Part shown: piece by piece, positions 54,264 through 62,664 of the stretch
Layout of the letters: each line of letters begins with the position of its first letter
Numbering within the stretch: the first letter of the stretch is position 1
Assembly: GCF_002836595.1 (NCBI RefSeq)
Contig: NZ_PJBB01000003.1
Location: forward strand, 62,001-126,000
Direction: 5' to 3'
DNA length: 64,000 nucleotides
Source of the DNA: Tenacibaculum sp. Bg11-29
GTDB taxonomy: Bacteria > Bacteroidota > Bacteroidia > Flavobacteriales > Flavobacteriaceae
Translations under genes and position numbers: made by a program
The notes under the pieces: model-generated
Database searches by the model: none
What the model saw: only the letters and a program-made list of their open reading frames with translations
What the model was told of the DNA's origin: nothing

Positions 54264-56408
54264 TTATAAATTATTTTTAATGAAATTCGTCATTTTTGTA
54301 TATAAATGTAAACGAGTATTACCACCATAAATTCCGTGATTTCTATCAGGATACATTCCCCATTCAAATTGTTTATTTGCTTGTATTAAAGCTTCTGCCA
54401 TTCTATAAGCATTCTGTACATGTACATTATCATCTCCCGTTCCATGAATCAACAAATACTTCCCTTTTAATAACTCTGGATAGTTTAATGGTGAATTTTC
54501 ATCATACCCTGTTGGATTTTCTTCTGGAGTTCTCATATAACGTTCAGTATAAATACTATCATAAAAACGCCAAGTTGTAACAGGAGCTACTGCTATTGCT
54601 GTTGCAAAAATATCATTCCCTTTTAGTAAACAGTTAGTACTCATATGTCCTCCAAAAGACCATCCCCAAATACCAATTCTCTTTGCGTCTACATAAGATA
54701 AATCAGCTAGTTTCTTTGCAACTGCTATTTGATCTTCAGTTTCAAGCTTTACCAAGTTCATGTAAGTAACTTTTTTAAAGTCTCTTCCTTTAAATCCTGT
54801 ACCTCTACCATCAACACAAACAACAATATAACCGTCTTGTGCTAACATTTGATGCCAGTAATCATTTGCTCCGTTCCAACTATTCTTTACATTCTGTGAT
54901 CCTGGACCAGAGTACTGGTACATTAATACTGGGTATTTTTTATTCGAATCGAAGTTAACAGGCTTAATAGTATACATATTTAAGTCGTTTCCGTTTATAT
55001 TAATAGTAGAAAACTCTTTTTTACTTAAATTATACTTCGCTACCACTTCTTTTAAAGCAGCATTATCTTTTACCGTTTTTAAAACATTTCCTGCATCATT
55101 TCTTAAAGAATACACTGTTGGAGTAGATGCATCAGAAAATGTATTTATAAAATAATGCATGTTTCTACTAAATGACGCACTATTTGTTCCTAAAGGATTA
55201 CTTAAAACTTTTTTATTCTCTCCTTTTAAAGAAATACTATAAACACCTCTATTTATTGATCCATTTTCTACCGATTGATAGTAAACTGTTTTTTTATCAG
55301 CATCAAAACCATAATAAGAAGTTACCTCCCAATTACCTTTTGTAACTTGATTAATCAATTCCCCTTTTTTATTGTAATGATAAATGTGATTGAAACCATC
55401 TTTTTCACTTGTCCAAATAAAACTATTATCATTTAAAAAAGTTAAATCATCATTTACCTCTACATAAGCTTTATCTGTTTCATTTAATATTAATGAAGTA
55501 TCATATGTTTTAGCATTGATAAAATACATCTTTAAATCATTTTGATGACGATTTAAAGTACGTACTGCTAAAACATTATCATCTTTTGTCCAATTAATTC
55601 TTGGTATATATTCGTAGTCTCCAAAAATAATTTTTGCTGTTCCGTTTGTTGCTAAAGAATACACATGTAAAGTAACCTTAGCATTATCTTCTCCTGCTTT
55701 CGGATACTTAAAAACTTCTTGTGTTGGATATTTCTCTTTACCATACACATCCATCGAAAATGTTTTTACTGCACTTTCATCAAAACGTAAAAAAGCAAGA
55801 TTACTACCATTTTTACTCCACTCAAAAGCTTTTACAAAACCAAATTCTTCTTCGTAAACCCAATCAGTAATACCATTTATAATTTTATTCTTTTCTCCAT
55901 CAGTTGTTACTTGAACAAGTGAATTACTTGAAAAATCTCTTATAAATAGATTATTATCTTTTGCGTATGCTACTCTTTTACTATCTGGCGAAAAAGTGGG
56001 TCTTTGAATGTCTTCTCCTATTAGCCTTAATGTTTTTGAAGCAATGTCATACATATAGAATGTTCCTAAAAAAGAATGACGAAATATTGACTTAAAGTTA
56101 GTTCCTAAAATTAACTTCGTTTCATCACTATTAAAACTATATGATTGAAACGTTTTTAACTCGTTTAAATCTTTACTATCTACAATTGTTGCAACTTTTT
56201 CTAAAGTTTTATAATCGTATTTATCAACAGAAGAGCTACCTTCTTTATTATTCAATAATGAATAATAATCTCCATTCATTGAATTTAAAGAGTTCATGTA
56301 ATCAGCTCTAAATGTGCCTTTTCTCCATATATCTTCTAAAGAAACATCTTTTTTTTGTGCTTGTAAAAGCGTAGATATCCCTATAAAAAGTAGTACTATT
56401 TTTTTCAT
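54264..56408 (-). CDS. Dipeptidyl peptidase IV-type serine peptidase, S9 family
   Basis: A 714-residue exported peptidase from the ATG at 56408 (MKKIVLLFIGISTLLQAQ, a signal peptide); an earlier ATG adds 11 residues in front. The propeller domain spans about 40-470, with WVYEEEFGFVKAFEWSKNG holding the Glu pair (EE) that grips the peptide N-terminus. The hydrolase domain has the catalytic Ser in GIWGWSFGGHMS (near 581), Asp in HGTGDDNVH (near 656) and His in DRNHGIYGG (near 688). It removes Xaa-Pro or Xaa-Ala dipeptides in the periplasm. A POT carrier gene follows at 12 bp, matching its product. Confidence 0.92.
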   Translation of the reverse strand: MKKIVLLFIGISTLLQAQKKDVSLEDIWRKGTFRADYMNSLNSMNGDYYSLLNNKEGSSSVDKYDYKTLEKVATIVDSKDLNELKTFQSYSFNSDETKLILGTNFKSIFRHSFLGTFYMYDIASKTLRLIGEDIQRPTFSPDSKRVAYAKDNNLFIRDFSSNSLVQVTTDGEKNKIINGITDWVYEEEFGFVKAFEWSKNGSNLAFLRFDESAVKTFSMDVYGKEKYPTQEVFKYPKAGEDNAKVTLHVYSLATNGTAKIIFGDYEYIPRINWTKDDNVLAVRTLNRHQNDLKMYFINAKTYDTSLILNETDKAYVEVNDDLTFLNDNSFIWTSEKDGFNHIYHYNKKGELINQVTKGNWEVTSYYGFDADKKTVYYQSVENGSINRGVYSISLKGENKKVLSNPLGTNSASFSRNMHYFINTFSDASTPTVYSLRNDAGNVLKTVKDNAALKEVVAKYNLSKKEFSTININGNDLNMYTIKPVNFDSNKKYPVLMYQYSGPGSQNVKNSWNGANDYWHQMLAQDGYIVVCVDGRGTGFKGRDFKKVTYMNLVKLETEDQIAVAKKLADLSYVDAKRIGIWGWSFGGHMSTNCLLKGNDIFATAIAVAPVTTWRFYDSIYTERYMRTPEENPTGYDENSPLNYPELLKGKYLLIHGTGDDNVHVQNAYRMAEALIQANKQFEWGMYPDRNHGIYGGNTRLHLYTKMTNFIKNNL

Positions 56409-56519
56409 ATTGAGTTGTTGTTTACTTAAAAAGTTTGCCAAGTTTACGGAAAAATCACCAAAAAATGTACCAAAAAACTAGAAATCCTAAATAAGAACTC
56501 TATTTTAACAAGATTCATT

Positions 56520-56527
56520 TATCTTTG
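56520..56527 (+). promoter_or_regulatory. -7 element of the HMG-CoA reductase gene
   Basis: TATCTTTG matches TAnnTTTG and ends 22 bp before the ATG; the same octamer serves the marR-fad promoter. No -33 TTTG is seen. Confidence 0.45.
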
Positions 56528-56549
56528 GAGCACCTAAATTTTACTAAGA

Positions 56550-57821
56550 ATGTCTAAAATTATTGCTGGATTTTCTAAACTTACGAAAGAAGAAAAAATA
56601 GACTGGTTAGCTAAAGCATATTTCAATAGCCAACCTGAAATTACACAAACATTAAAACAGTATTGGAATATAGATGCTAAACTACAGCAATTACATGATG
56701 ATTTTATAGAAAATACTATTTCTAATTTTTACATGCCTTACGGAATTGCACCTAACTTTGTTATAAATGGTCGTGATTATGTAATACCAATGGTTGTTGA
56801 AGAAAGTTCTGTAGTTGCCGCCGCATCTTTGGTTGCTAAATACTGGAGTACTCGAGGTGGTTTTAAAACTGAAGTTATTTCAACTACTAAAATTGGGCAA
56901 GTACATTTTATGTATGAGGGAGATAAAACCGATTTAGAAAACTACTTTAATCAGCAAAAACCCTTATTATTCAAAGCTACAGCTTCTATCACCAAAAATA
57001 TGGAGAAACGGGGTGGAGGTATTTTAGATATTCAACTTATTGATAAAACAGCTAAGCTTGATAACTACTATCAATTACATGTAACTTTTGAAACAAAAGA
57101 TAGCATGGGTGCGAATTTTATTAATTCGTGTTTAGAAGCTATGGCTAATCAATTTAGGCGCGATGATATTGAAATTGTAATGAGTATATTATCTAATTAT
57201 GTTACTGACTGTATTGTTAAAGCAGAGGTTAGTTGTAAGATAGAAGATTTAGGTGGTGAAAATCCTCAAAAATTTGCTCAAAAATTCCATCAAGCAATTC
57301 AGATCGCTGAAATTGAACCCTACAGGGCTGTTACCCATAACAAAGGAATTATGAATGGTATTGATGCTGTTGTTTTAGCGACTGGAAATGATTTTAGAGC
57401 TATTGAAGCTGGTGCACATGCTTATGCCTCAAAAGATGGTCATTATAAAACACTTACGCATTGTGAAATTAAAGATGGTATTTTTCGGTTTTGGATTGAA
57501 ATCCCATTAGCACTAGGAACTGTTGGTGGTTTAACAGCATTACACCCAATGGCGAAACTATCATTAGATATGATGCAAAAACCATCAGCAAAAGAATTGA
57601 TGAAAATTATTGCTACCGCTGGTTTAGCTCAAAACTTTGCTGCTTTACGTGCTTTAACAACTAAAGGGATTCAGCATGGACATATGAAAATGCATTTGCA
57701 AAATATTTTAAATCAACTAGAAGCAACTACTAAAGAAAGAGAAATTATCACCCTTTATTTTGAAAGTACTACTGTTTCTCATAGTGCAGTTGTTGATAAA
57801 TTTAACGAGTTAAGAAAATAG
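56550..57821 (+). CDS. mvaA: Hydroxymethylglutaryl-CoA reductase, class II type
   Basis: A 423-residue enzyme of the mevalonate pathway. It has the class II layout: ENTISNFYMPYGIAPNFVING (near 51-71), VVEESSVVAAASLVAKYW with the catalytic Glu, KDSMGANFINSCLEAMA (near 186-202), the dimer motif with Lys, GNDFRAIEAGAHAYASKDG and HPMAKLSLDMM. The catalytic His should be in the C-terminal flap (TTVSHSAVV, near 412). It lacks membrane helices. The next gene is a GHMP kinase, so the two feed isoprenoid synthesis from acetyl-CoA. An inverted repeat lies in the gap between them. Confidence 0.93.
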   Translation: MSKIIAGFSKLTKEEKIDWLAKAYFNSQPEITQTLKQYWNIDAKLQQLHDDFIENTISNFYMPYGIAPNFVINGRDYVIPMVVEESSVVAAASLVAKYWSTRGGFKTEVISTTKIGQVHFMYEGDKTDLENYFNQQKPLLFKATASITKNMEKRGGGILDIQLIDKTAKLDNYYQLHVTFETKDSMGANFINSCLEAMANQFRRDDIEIVMSILSNYVTDCIVKAEVSCKIEDLGGENPQKFAQKFHQAIQIAEIEPYRAVTHNKGIMNGIDAVVLATGNDFRAIEAGAHAYASKDGHYKTLTHCEIKDGIFRFWIEIPLALGTVGGLTALHPMAKLSLDMMQKPSAKELMKIIATAGLAQNFAALRALTTKGIQHGHMKMHLQNILNQLEATTKEREIITLYFESTTVSHSAVVDKFNELRK

Positions 57822-57829
57822 TATTATTT

Positions 57830-57895
57830 GTCTCATCGAGCGCAGTCGAGAGGTTTTAATTTTATAATAAGGTATCGACTGCGCTCGATCAGGCA
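57830..57895 (+). repeat. Family 1 inverted repeat, before the GHMP kinase gene
   Basis: Arms TCGAGCGCAGTCGAGAGGTT (57836-57855) and GGTATCGACTGCGCTCGAT (57871-57889) are complementary with a short AT loop. It ends 7 bp before the ATG of the next gene, as at trpE. Confidence 0.85.
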
Positions 57896-57902
57896 TTTGT
57901 AA

Positions 57903-58829
57903 ATGAATTTTTATTCTAACGGAAAATTATTATTAACTGGTGAGTATGTTGTTCTTGACGGAGCAGCTTCTTTAGCAGTACCTACAAAATTTGGGCAAGA
58001 TTTAATTATTGAATCAATAAAAGAGTCGCAACTTATTTGGGGAAGTTTTACCAATACTGGTGAGTGCTGGTTTGAAGCTACCTTCGATTTGCCTAAGCTA
58101 CGCTTAACCTCAGCTACTTTTAATTCTAACAAAGAAGGGAACGCTGAGTTTATTGCAGAAACTTTATCGGATATTTTACTAGAAGCTAAAAAATTAAACC
58201 CAGAATTTCTAACTACTAAAAACGGTTTTGTTGTAAAAACAAATTTAACTTTCCCTCAAAATTGGGGACTCGGTAGTTCATCTACTTTAATAAATAATAT
58301 TGCTACTTGGGCAAATGTGAATCCTTTTACCTTATTATGGAATGCTTTTTCTGGTAGTGGTTACGATATTGCTTGTGCTAGTAACAATACTCCTATTCTA
58401 TATGAATTAAAGGAAAAGCAACCTATTGTATCTAAAGTAGAATTCAATCCGAACTTTTCGGATGAGTTATTTTTTGTGTATTTAAACCAAAAACAAAATA
58501 GTAGAGAGGGAATTGCACAATACAAACAACATAAAGAAGAAGCGCAAACATTAATTCCTGAAATGAATATTCTAACTCAAGAATTTTTAAAAGCAGCTTC
58601 TTCTAAAAAATTAAATAAAATAATCATTGAGCACGAACAATTAATTAGTTCAATTATTAAACAAACTCCTGTAAAAAAACGATTGTTCTCTGATTATTTT
58701 GGAGAAATTAAAAGTTTAGGTGCATGGGGTGGAGATTTTGTTTTGGCTACAGGAAATGACGACACCTTACCTTATTTTAAACAGAAAGGTTATGATACAA
58801 TTGTGCCTTATAAAGAAATGGTTTTATAA
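57903..58829 (+). CDS. GYDIA-type GHMP kinase (mevalonate pathway kinase)
   Basis: A 308-residue kinase of the GHMP superfamily. The N-terminus has GKLLLTGEYVVLDGAASLAVP (about 6-26), the ATP loop is NWGLGSSSTLINN (near 120), and SGSGYDIACA (near 150) is the GYDIA signature of a flavobacterial subgroup. The third motif is in GAWGGDFVLATG (near 272). Family members phosphorylate mevalonate or phosphomevalonate; which of the two cannot be told. Its place after HMG-CoA reductase supports the pathway. Both flanking gaps hold family 1 repeats. Confidence 0.85.
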   Translation: MNFYSNGKLLLTGEYVVLDGAASLAVPTKFGQDLIIESIKESQLIWGSFTNTGECWFEATFDLPKLRLTSATFNSNKEGNAEFIAETLSDILLEAKKLNPEFLTTKNGFVVKTNLTFPQNWGLGSSSTLINNIATWANVNPFTLLWNAFSGSGYDIACASNNTPILYELKEKQPIVSKVEFNPNFSDELFFVYLNQKQNSREGIAQYKQHKEEAQTLIPEMNILTQEFLKAASSKKLNKIIIEHEQLISSIIKQTPVKKRLFSDYFGEIKSLGAWGGDFVLATGNDDTLPYFKQKGYDTIVPYKEMVL

Positions 58830-58842
58830 ATTCTAAATAATT

Positions 58843-58911
58843 AGGTCTCGACTGCGCTCGACTTAACAAATTAATTTTAAATATCTCATCGAACGCAGTC
58901 GAGAGGTTCTC
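58843..58911 (+). repeat. Family 1 inverted repeat with arms in reversed order, before the flavoprotein gene
   Basis: Here GGTCTCGACTGCGCTCGACT comes first (58844-58863) and TCGAACGCAGTCGAGAGGT (58889-58907) second, the reverse of the other three copies. It ends 5 bp before the ATG of the next gene. Confidence 0.85.
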
Positions 58912-58916
58912 TAAAA

Positions 58917-60125
58917 ATGAAAAAAGTAATTATAATTGGTGGGGGTGCAGCAGGATATTTCACAGCTATAAATGCAAAAGAAAACAATCCTGATTTAGAT
59001 ATTACTATTCTTGAAAAAGGAAAAGATGTATTACAGAAAGTTAAAATTTCTGGAGGAGGACGTTGTAATGTTACACATGCTTGTTTTGAACCTAAAGAAC
59101 TCGTAAAATTCTATCCTAGAGGAGAAAAAGAACTTTTAGGTCCTTTTCATCAGTTTATGACTGGTGATACTTTCGAGTGGTTTGACAACAAAGGAATCCC
59201 TTTAAAAATTGAAAGTGATAACCGAGTATTTCCTGAAGTAAATACTTCACAAGCTATTATAGATTGTTTTGAAAGTGCTGTTGATAATCTTGGGATTAGA
59301 GTCTTAAAAAATCACGGAGTAAATTCAGTTGAACAACAAGATAAAAAGTGGATTATCAACACGAAAGATCAACAATTTGAAGCTGACTATCTAGTAATTG
59401 CAGCAGGTAGTTCTAAAAAGGTTTGGGATTTATGTAAAACATTAAACCATACTATTATCGAACCCGTACCTTCTTTGTTTACTTTTAATATAAAAGATAA
59501 ACGGATTATTGATTTAGGCGGAATATCAGTACCTAATGCTGACGTAAAACTAGTAGGAACTAATTTAGAAAACTCAGGACCTTTATTAATTACGCATTGG
59601 GGATTAAGTGGGCCTGCAATTTTAAAATTATCTGCGTTCGGTGCACGAATTTTAGCGGATAAAAACTATCAATATAACGTTGAAGTAAATTGGTTAGGAC
59701 AAAATTTTGAGACTACTCTAGATGAATTAACACAACTTAAAAATTCACAAGCTAGAAAGCAAGTAAATTTAAAGTCTCCTTTTGCAGACATTCCGCGTCG
59801 TTTATGGGAACGTTTTATAGCTGCTGCAGAAATTAAAACAACTCAAAATTGGGGTGATCTAAGTAATAAACAGCTCAATAATTTAACTACTCAATTAACC
59901 AAAGGATTATTTAATGCTAACGGAAGAACTACTTTTAAAGATGAGTTTGTAACTGCTGGTGGTGTAGATTTGAAAGAAATTAACTTTAAACGATTTGAAA
60001 GTAGATTACACAAAAACTTATTTATAGTTGGTGAAGTTTTAAATATCGATGCCGTAACGGGTGGATTCAATTTTCAAAATGCTTGGACAGGCGGATTTAT
60101 TTGTGCAAAAAGTATTGCTGAATAA
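58917..60125 (+). CDS. BaiN/RdsA-type NAD(P)/FAD-dependent oxidoreductase
   Basis: A 402-residue flavoprotein of the HI0933 group. The FAD loop GGGAAG is at residues 8-13 (IIIGGGAAGYFTA), KISGGGRCNVTH (near 43-54) is the family signature, and the C-terminus has TAGGVDLKEI, FIVGEVLNIDAVTGGFNFQNAWTGG, the second FAD contact. Substrates are unknown for most members; one relative reduces a bile acid intermediate, others act in rRNA hydroxylation-like or cell division-related processes. It is the last gene of the plus-strand run with HMG-CoA reductase, but need not belong to that pathway. Confidence 0.85.
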   Translation: MKKVIIIGGGAAGYFTAINAKENNPDLDITILEKGKDVLQKVKISGGGRCNVTHACFEPKELVKFYPRGEKELLGPFHQFMTGDTFEWFDNKGIPLKIESDNRVFPEVNTSQAIIDCFESAVDNLGIRVLKNHGVNSVEQQDKKWIINTKDQQFEADYLVIAAGSSKKVWDLCKTLNHTIIEPVPSLFTFNIKDKRIIDLGGISVPNADVKLVGTNLENSGPLLITHWGLSGPAILKLSAFGARILADKNYQYNVEVNWLGQNFETTLDELTQLKNSQARKQVNLKSPFADIPRRLWERFIAAAEIKTTQNWGDLSNKQLNNLTTQLTKGLFNANGRTTFKDEFVTAGGVDLKEINFKRFESRLHKNLFIVGEVLNIDAVTGGFNFQNAWTGGFICAKSIAE

Positions 60126-60141
60126 AAGTATTTATTAAAAT

Positions 60142-60181
60142 AAAAAAGACCTCTCACTAAATTTAATGAAAGGTCTTTTTT
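60142..60181. terminator. Bidirectional terminator between the flavoprotein and J-domain genes
   Basis: AAAAAAGACCT-TCA pairs with TGA-AGGTCTTTTTT (one mismatch) around an AT loop; A/T runs on both sides. The genes converge here. Confidence 0.8.
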
Positions 60182-60199
60182 ATTATTTAATTAAAGCAT

Positions 60200-60646
60200 T
60201 TACGCCGTAGCCATTGCTTTCTTTGACTTTCTATAAGTAAAAGAATTAAAAATATTCCTTTTCCCGAAGTTGTTTATAGATTTTGCATTTACGAATTTGA
60301 TAAATAATTTTTTGTTTACCCCAAAATATTCATAAGTATTACCATCTGTAAAAGTAACTTCTAACAACATACTTTTGTGTTGATAGTCATCTACTCTAAA
60401 TTCAGTTATAGTAGTATTATATGCTTCTAAATTAGCTTCTTTTGTTTTAGGTGCTATACTCACTAAAAAGTGATAGCCATCAATAATTTTTGTACTAACC
60501 TCTTCGGCTTCTAACTTCTTTTCTTCGTCTTGAAATTTATCTGGATGCCATTCTTTTACCAATCCTCGATAAGTAGTTTTTAATACTTTTAAATCAATTG
60601 CTCCTTCAACATTAAAAAGCTTTTTATATTCTTTGATACGTTTCAT
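60200..60646 (-). CDS. J-domain protein with C-terminal KTSC domain
   Basis: A 148-residue protein. The first 60 residues resemble a J domain: YKKLFNVEGAIDLKVLKTTYRGLVKEWHPDKFQDE with the HPD tripeptide at about 35-37, though the first helix is odd. The second part, FRVDDYQHKSMLLEVTFTDGNTYEYFGVNKKLFIKFVNAKS..GKRNIFNSFTYRK (about 80-140), is a KTSC domain, a small fold found with nucleic-acid-related or phage proteins. Joint presence suggests a co-chaperone of DnaK recruited to an RNA- or DNA-bound client; that is inference. The tail KKAMATA is short. Confidence 0.75.
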   Translation of the reverse strand: MKRIKEYKKLFNVEGAIDLKVLKTTYRGLVKEWHPDKFQDEEKKLEAEEVSTKIIDGYHFLVSIAPKTKEANLEAYNTTITEFRVDDYQHKSMLLEVTFTDGNTYEYFGVNKKLFIKFVNAKSINNFGKRNIFNSFTYRKSKKAMATA

Positions 60647-60747
60647 TTGTATGAAATAATTTAGCCCGCGAAATTAATCAAATTATCTGAATATGAGAGA
60701 GAAAGCTATTTTTATTTATTTATTTTTATTTCACTTAAAAACAACTA

Positions 60748-61371
60748 TTAATAACTCATAACTGTTCCAAAATACAGTAATTGAAAAGTTTTTACATCTA
60801 ACAATAAACAATTCATTGCCATCATAATACCATAGTTAGACTTATCATAAAAATGATATTGAAAATAATCTAACTCGTTTTCATCAAAACCATAAAAAAT
60901 ATCACCTGTCTTAAAATGATCATTATAAAAATTCTCTAATTGAGATAATTTATGAACATTTATTTTAACTGAATGATTATATAAACTATCTATTTTTATT
61001 TTAAGCTTCCTCCCTTTATAGGATAACTTTTTACTATCATTAAAAAGAACTTTTTTATAAAAATCACGGTTTAACATCTCATATAAAACCTGCTCGGTAT
61101 TCACCTCTTTTTGAATTGCCTCTATATATTTTGATAAGTTATTAGATAACCTATTAAATTCTTGTATTTTTATTTTTGTACTCTGAAACATAAGCGGTTT
61201 AGCCGCTGCTTGTTTTTCAAAAAAAGAAGTTCTTCCTGCTATAAGTTCATTATTTACCCGGATAGCCTCTGTTATTGATTTATGAGCAACATATGTAGAA
61301 AAATTATGCTGAGTAAAGCTTTTAAAAGAAAGAAAAATTGCGGCAAAAAAAAGAAAACTACCTTTCATCAT
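60748..61371 (-). CDS. Exported helical protein of unknown function
   Basis: A 207-residue protein with a signal peptide (MMKGSFLFFAAIFLSFKSFTQ). The rest is mostly helical: VNNELIAGRTSFFEKQAAAKPLMFQ, RLSNNLSKYIEAIQKEV and a C-terminal MMAMNCLLLDVKTFQLLYFG. The spacing of the last part (a Leu-rich helix, DV, then a second helix) recalls the N-terminal periplasmic domain of the gliding protein GldM, but the match is faint and no membrane anchor is present. It lies 50 bp downstream of the 94-residue gene and may share its transcript. No firm family. Confidence 0.5.
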   Translation of the reverse strand: MMKGSFLFFAAIFLSFKSFTQHNFSTYVAHKSITEAIRVNNELIAGRTSFFEKQAAAKPLMFQSTKIKIQEFNRLSNNLSKYIEAIQKEVNTEQVLYEMLNRDFYKKVLFNDSKKLSYKGRKLKIKIDSLYNHSVKINVHKLSQLENFYNDHFKTGDIFYGFDENELDYFQYHFYDKSNYGIMMAMNCLLLDVKTFQLLYFGTVMSY

Positions 61372-61421
61372 AAATAATTTTAGTGAAAGATAGTCTATTT
61401 TAATTAACCTTTATCTAAAAA

Positions 61422-61706
61422 TCATTCCTCTTCATAACAATTAAAAACGATTGTATAACCATACTCCACAGCTTCACTATACAACTCTCTTTGATCTTCA
61501 TCAACATCATCTACAGAATCTAATGTAAAATATTCTTCTTCTATTTCTGTCACTTTCCAACCTTCATCTTTTATATAATGCTTCGCTAATTTAAGCGCTC
61601 CTTCAATATCTTTATAATCTATATATAAGCTTACATAAGCTCCGATAACTTCATCATAATGTTCTGATGATTTTTTTGGTTTTGCTAAGGCATTTATTAA
61701 AAACAT
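61422..61706 (-). CDS. Small acidic protein of unknown function
   Basis: A 94-residue, strongly acidic cytoplasmic protein, starting MFLINALAKPKKSSEHYDEV and ending VFNCYEEE. A central alpha/beta stretch (GAYVSLYIDYKDIEGALKLAKHYIKDEGWKVTEIEEEYFTLD) reads like a compact ferredoxin-like fold. No motif tells its role. It lies 26 bp after the next gene upstream, so the two are probably expressed together. Confidence 0.55.
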   Translation of the reverse strand: MFLINALAKPKKSSEHYDEVIGAYVSLYIDYKDIEGALKLAKHYIKDEGWKVTEIEEEYFTLDSVDDVDEDQRELYSEAVEYGYTIVFNCYEEE

Positions 61707-61732
61707 AATTTTATTATTTAAATTTAATTTAA

Positions 61733-61966
61733 TTAAGCTAACTCACCTCGATGAGGCTTTAGAGCATCTCTAAAAATTTTCATATTACTTTCATCAACTA
61801 TAATAAAAGCAATGGTATGCATAGGATTAAACTCTTTATGATCTACCTCATCATATGCTAAATTATCTATTTGAGTAAATTCTTTTAAATGAACACAATG
61901 GTGCTTTGCTGTTGCTAATCCATCTGGCCCTTTAAAATCCCAAATTAATTTTATTTTTCTACTCAT
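61733..61966 (-). CDS. Small protein of unknown function
   Basis: A 77-residue protein from the ATG at 61966 (MSRKIKLIWDFKGPDGLATA); a longer frame to 62005 would begin with GTG and is less likely. Three His and one Cys lie close together (AKHHCVHLKEF, near 20-30), and HTIAFIIVDE forms a likely buried strand. The pattern is not one I can name; a small metal-binding or YCII-like domain is conceivable. It is the first of three small minus-strand genes and lies next to the response regulator remnant. Confidence 0.5.
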   Translation of the reverse strand: MSRKIKLIWDFKGPDGLATAKHHCVHLKEFTQIDNLAYDEVDHKEFNPMHTIAFIIVDESNMKIFRDALKPHRGELA

Positions 61967-62040
61967 TCTATACTCTTTTATAAAAACAAAAATACTTATT
62001 TCCACATTAAAAATGAGTATTTTAACAAACTAACTAGTCA

Positions 62041-62505
62041 ATAAACAGTTACTTTTTATATATTAATATGCCTGAAATTACAGGTTTAAATTTAATCAAA
62101 ATAATTAACAAAAAATCAAAAATAATTTTCACGACTGCTTATAGAGATTATACTGTAGTATGGATTTAAATATAGTAGACTATTTGTTAAAACCGATTTC
62201 TTTTGACCATTTTTCACAAACAATTCAAAAAGTATTTAACACGCAAATCGTTATAAAGACTAAAGAACTCCAAAAAGAAACGCATAACAGTTATATATTT
62301 ATAAGAGCAGATAGAGAAATGATTAAAATAAACTTCAATAATACTCTCTACATAGAAAGCTTAAGTAATTATGTTAACGTTTTTTCAGAAAACTCAATGA
62401 CTATCTATAACAAGAGAAACAATATATTATTTCGATTAAAAAAATAACTTCTTACACAAATGAATTTAAGGAAAAAATAATCACCAATAAGCAGAAGCCA
62501 TAAAA
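62041..62505 (+). pseudogene. Decayed LytTR response regulator
   Basis: Three frames together spell parts of a LytTR-type regulator. Frame one from about 62053 reads FLYINMPEITGLNLIKIIN and TTAYRDY, the second half of a receiver domain, and stops at 62167. Frame two (62160-62447) continues with MDLNIVDYLLKPISFDHF, the end of the receiver, then FIRADREMIKINFNNTLYIE and LSNYVNVFS, the first half of the LytTR DNA-binding domain. Frame three (62441-62503) gives KITSYTNEF, like the end of such domains. The N-terminal phosphorylation half and about 25 LytTR residues are missing. At least two frameshifts and deletions are needed; a run of seven A marks one. Confidence 0.75.
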
Positions 62506-62664
62506 AATATGTTTTTCTAAAAACAAAATAGAAATAACATTAATACCCTCAAAAAAAAACAACAAAACATACATTATTACCTAAAGAAAATACCTTATTA
62601 CCATTAATTTGGCAATTGATATTTAATTTACTTTTTTTGGAAAAACAATTTAAATTTTCAAACT
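62506..62664. other. Leader region of the SusC-like gene
   Basis: AT-rich stretch with a weak promoter match: TTTG (62608-62611), then about 20 bp, then TTTTTTTG; or TACTTTTT after 17 bp. The leader would be about 20 bases. Nothing else is seen. Confidence 0.3.
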
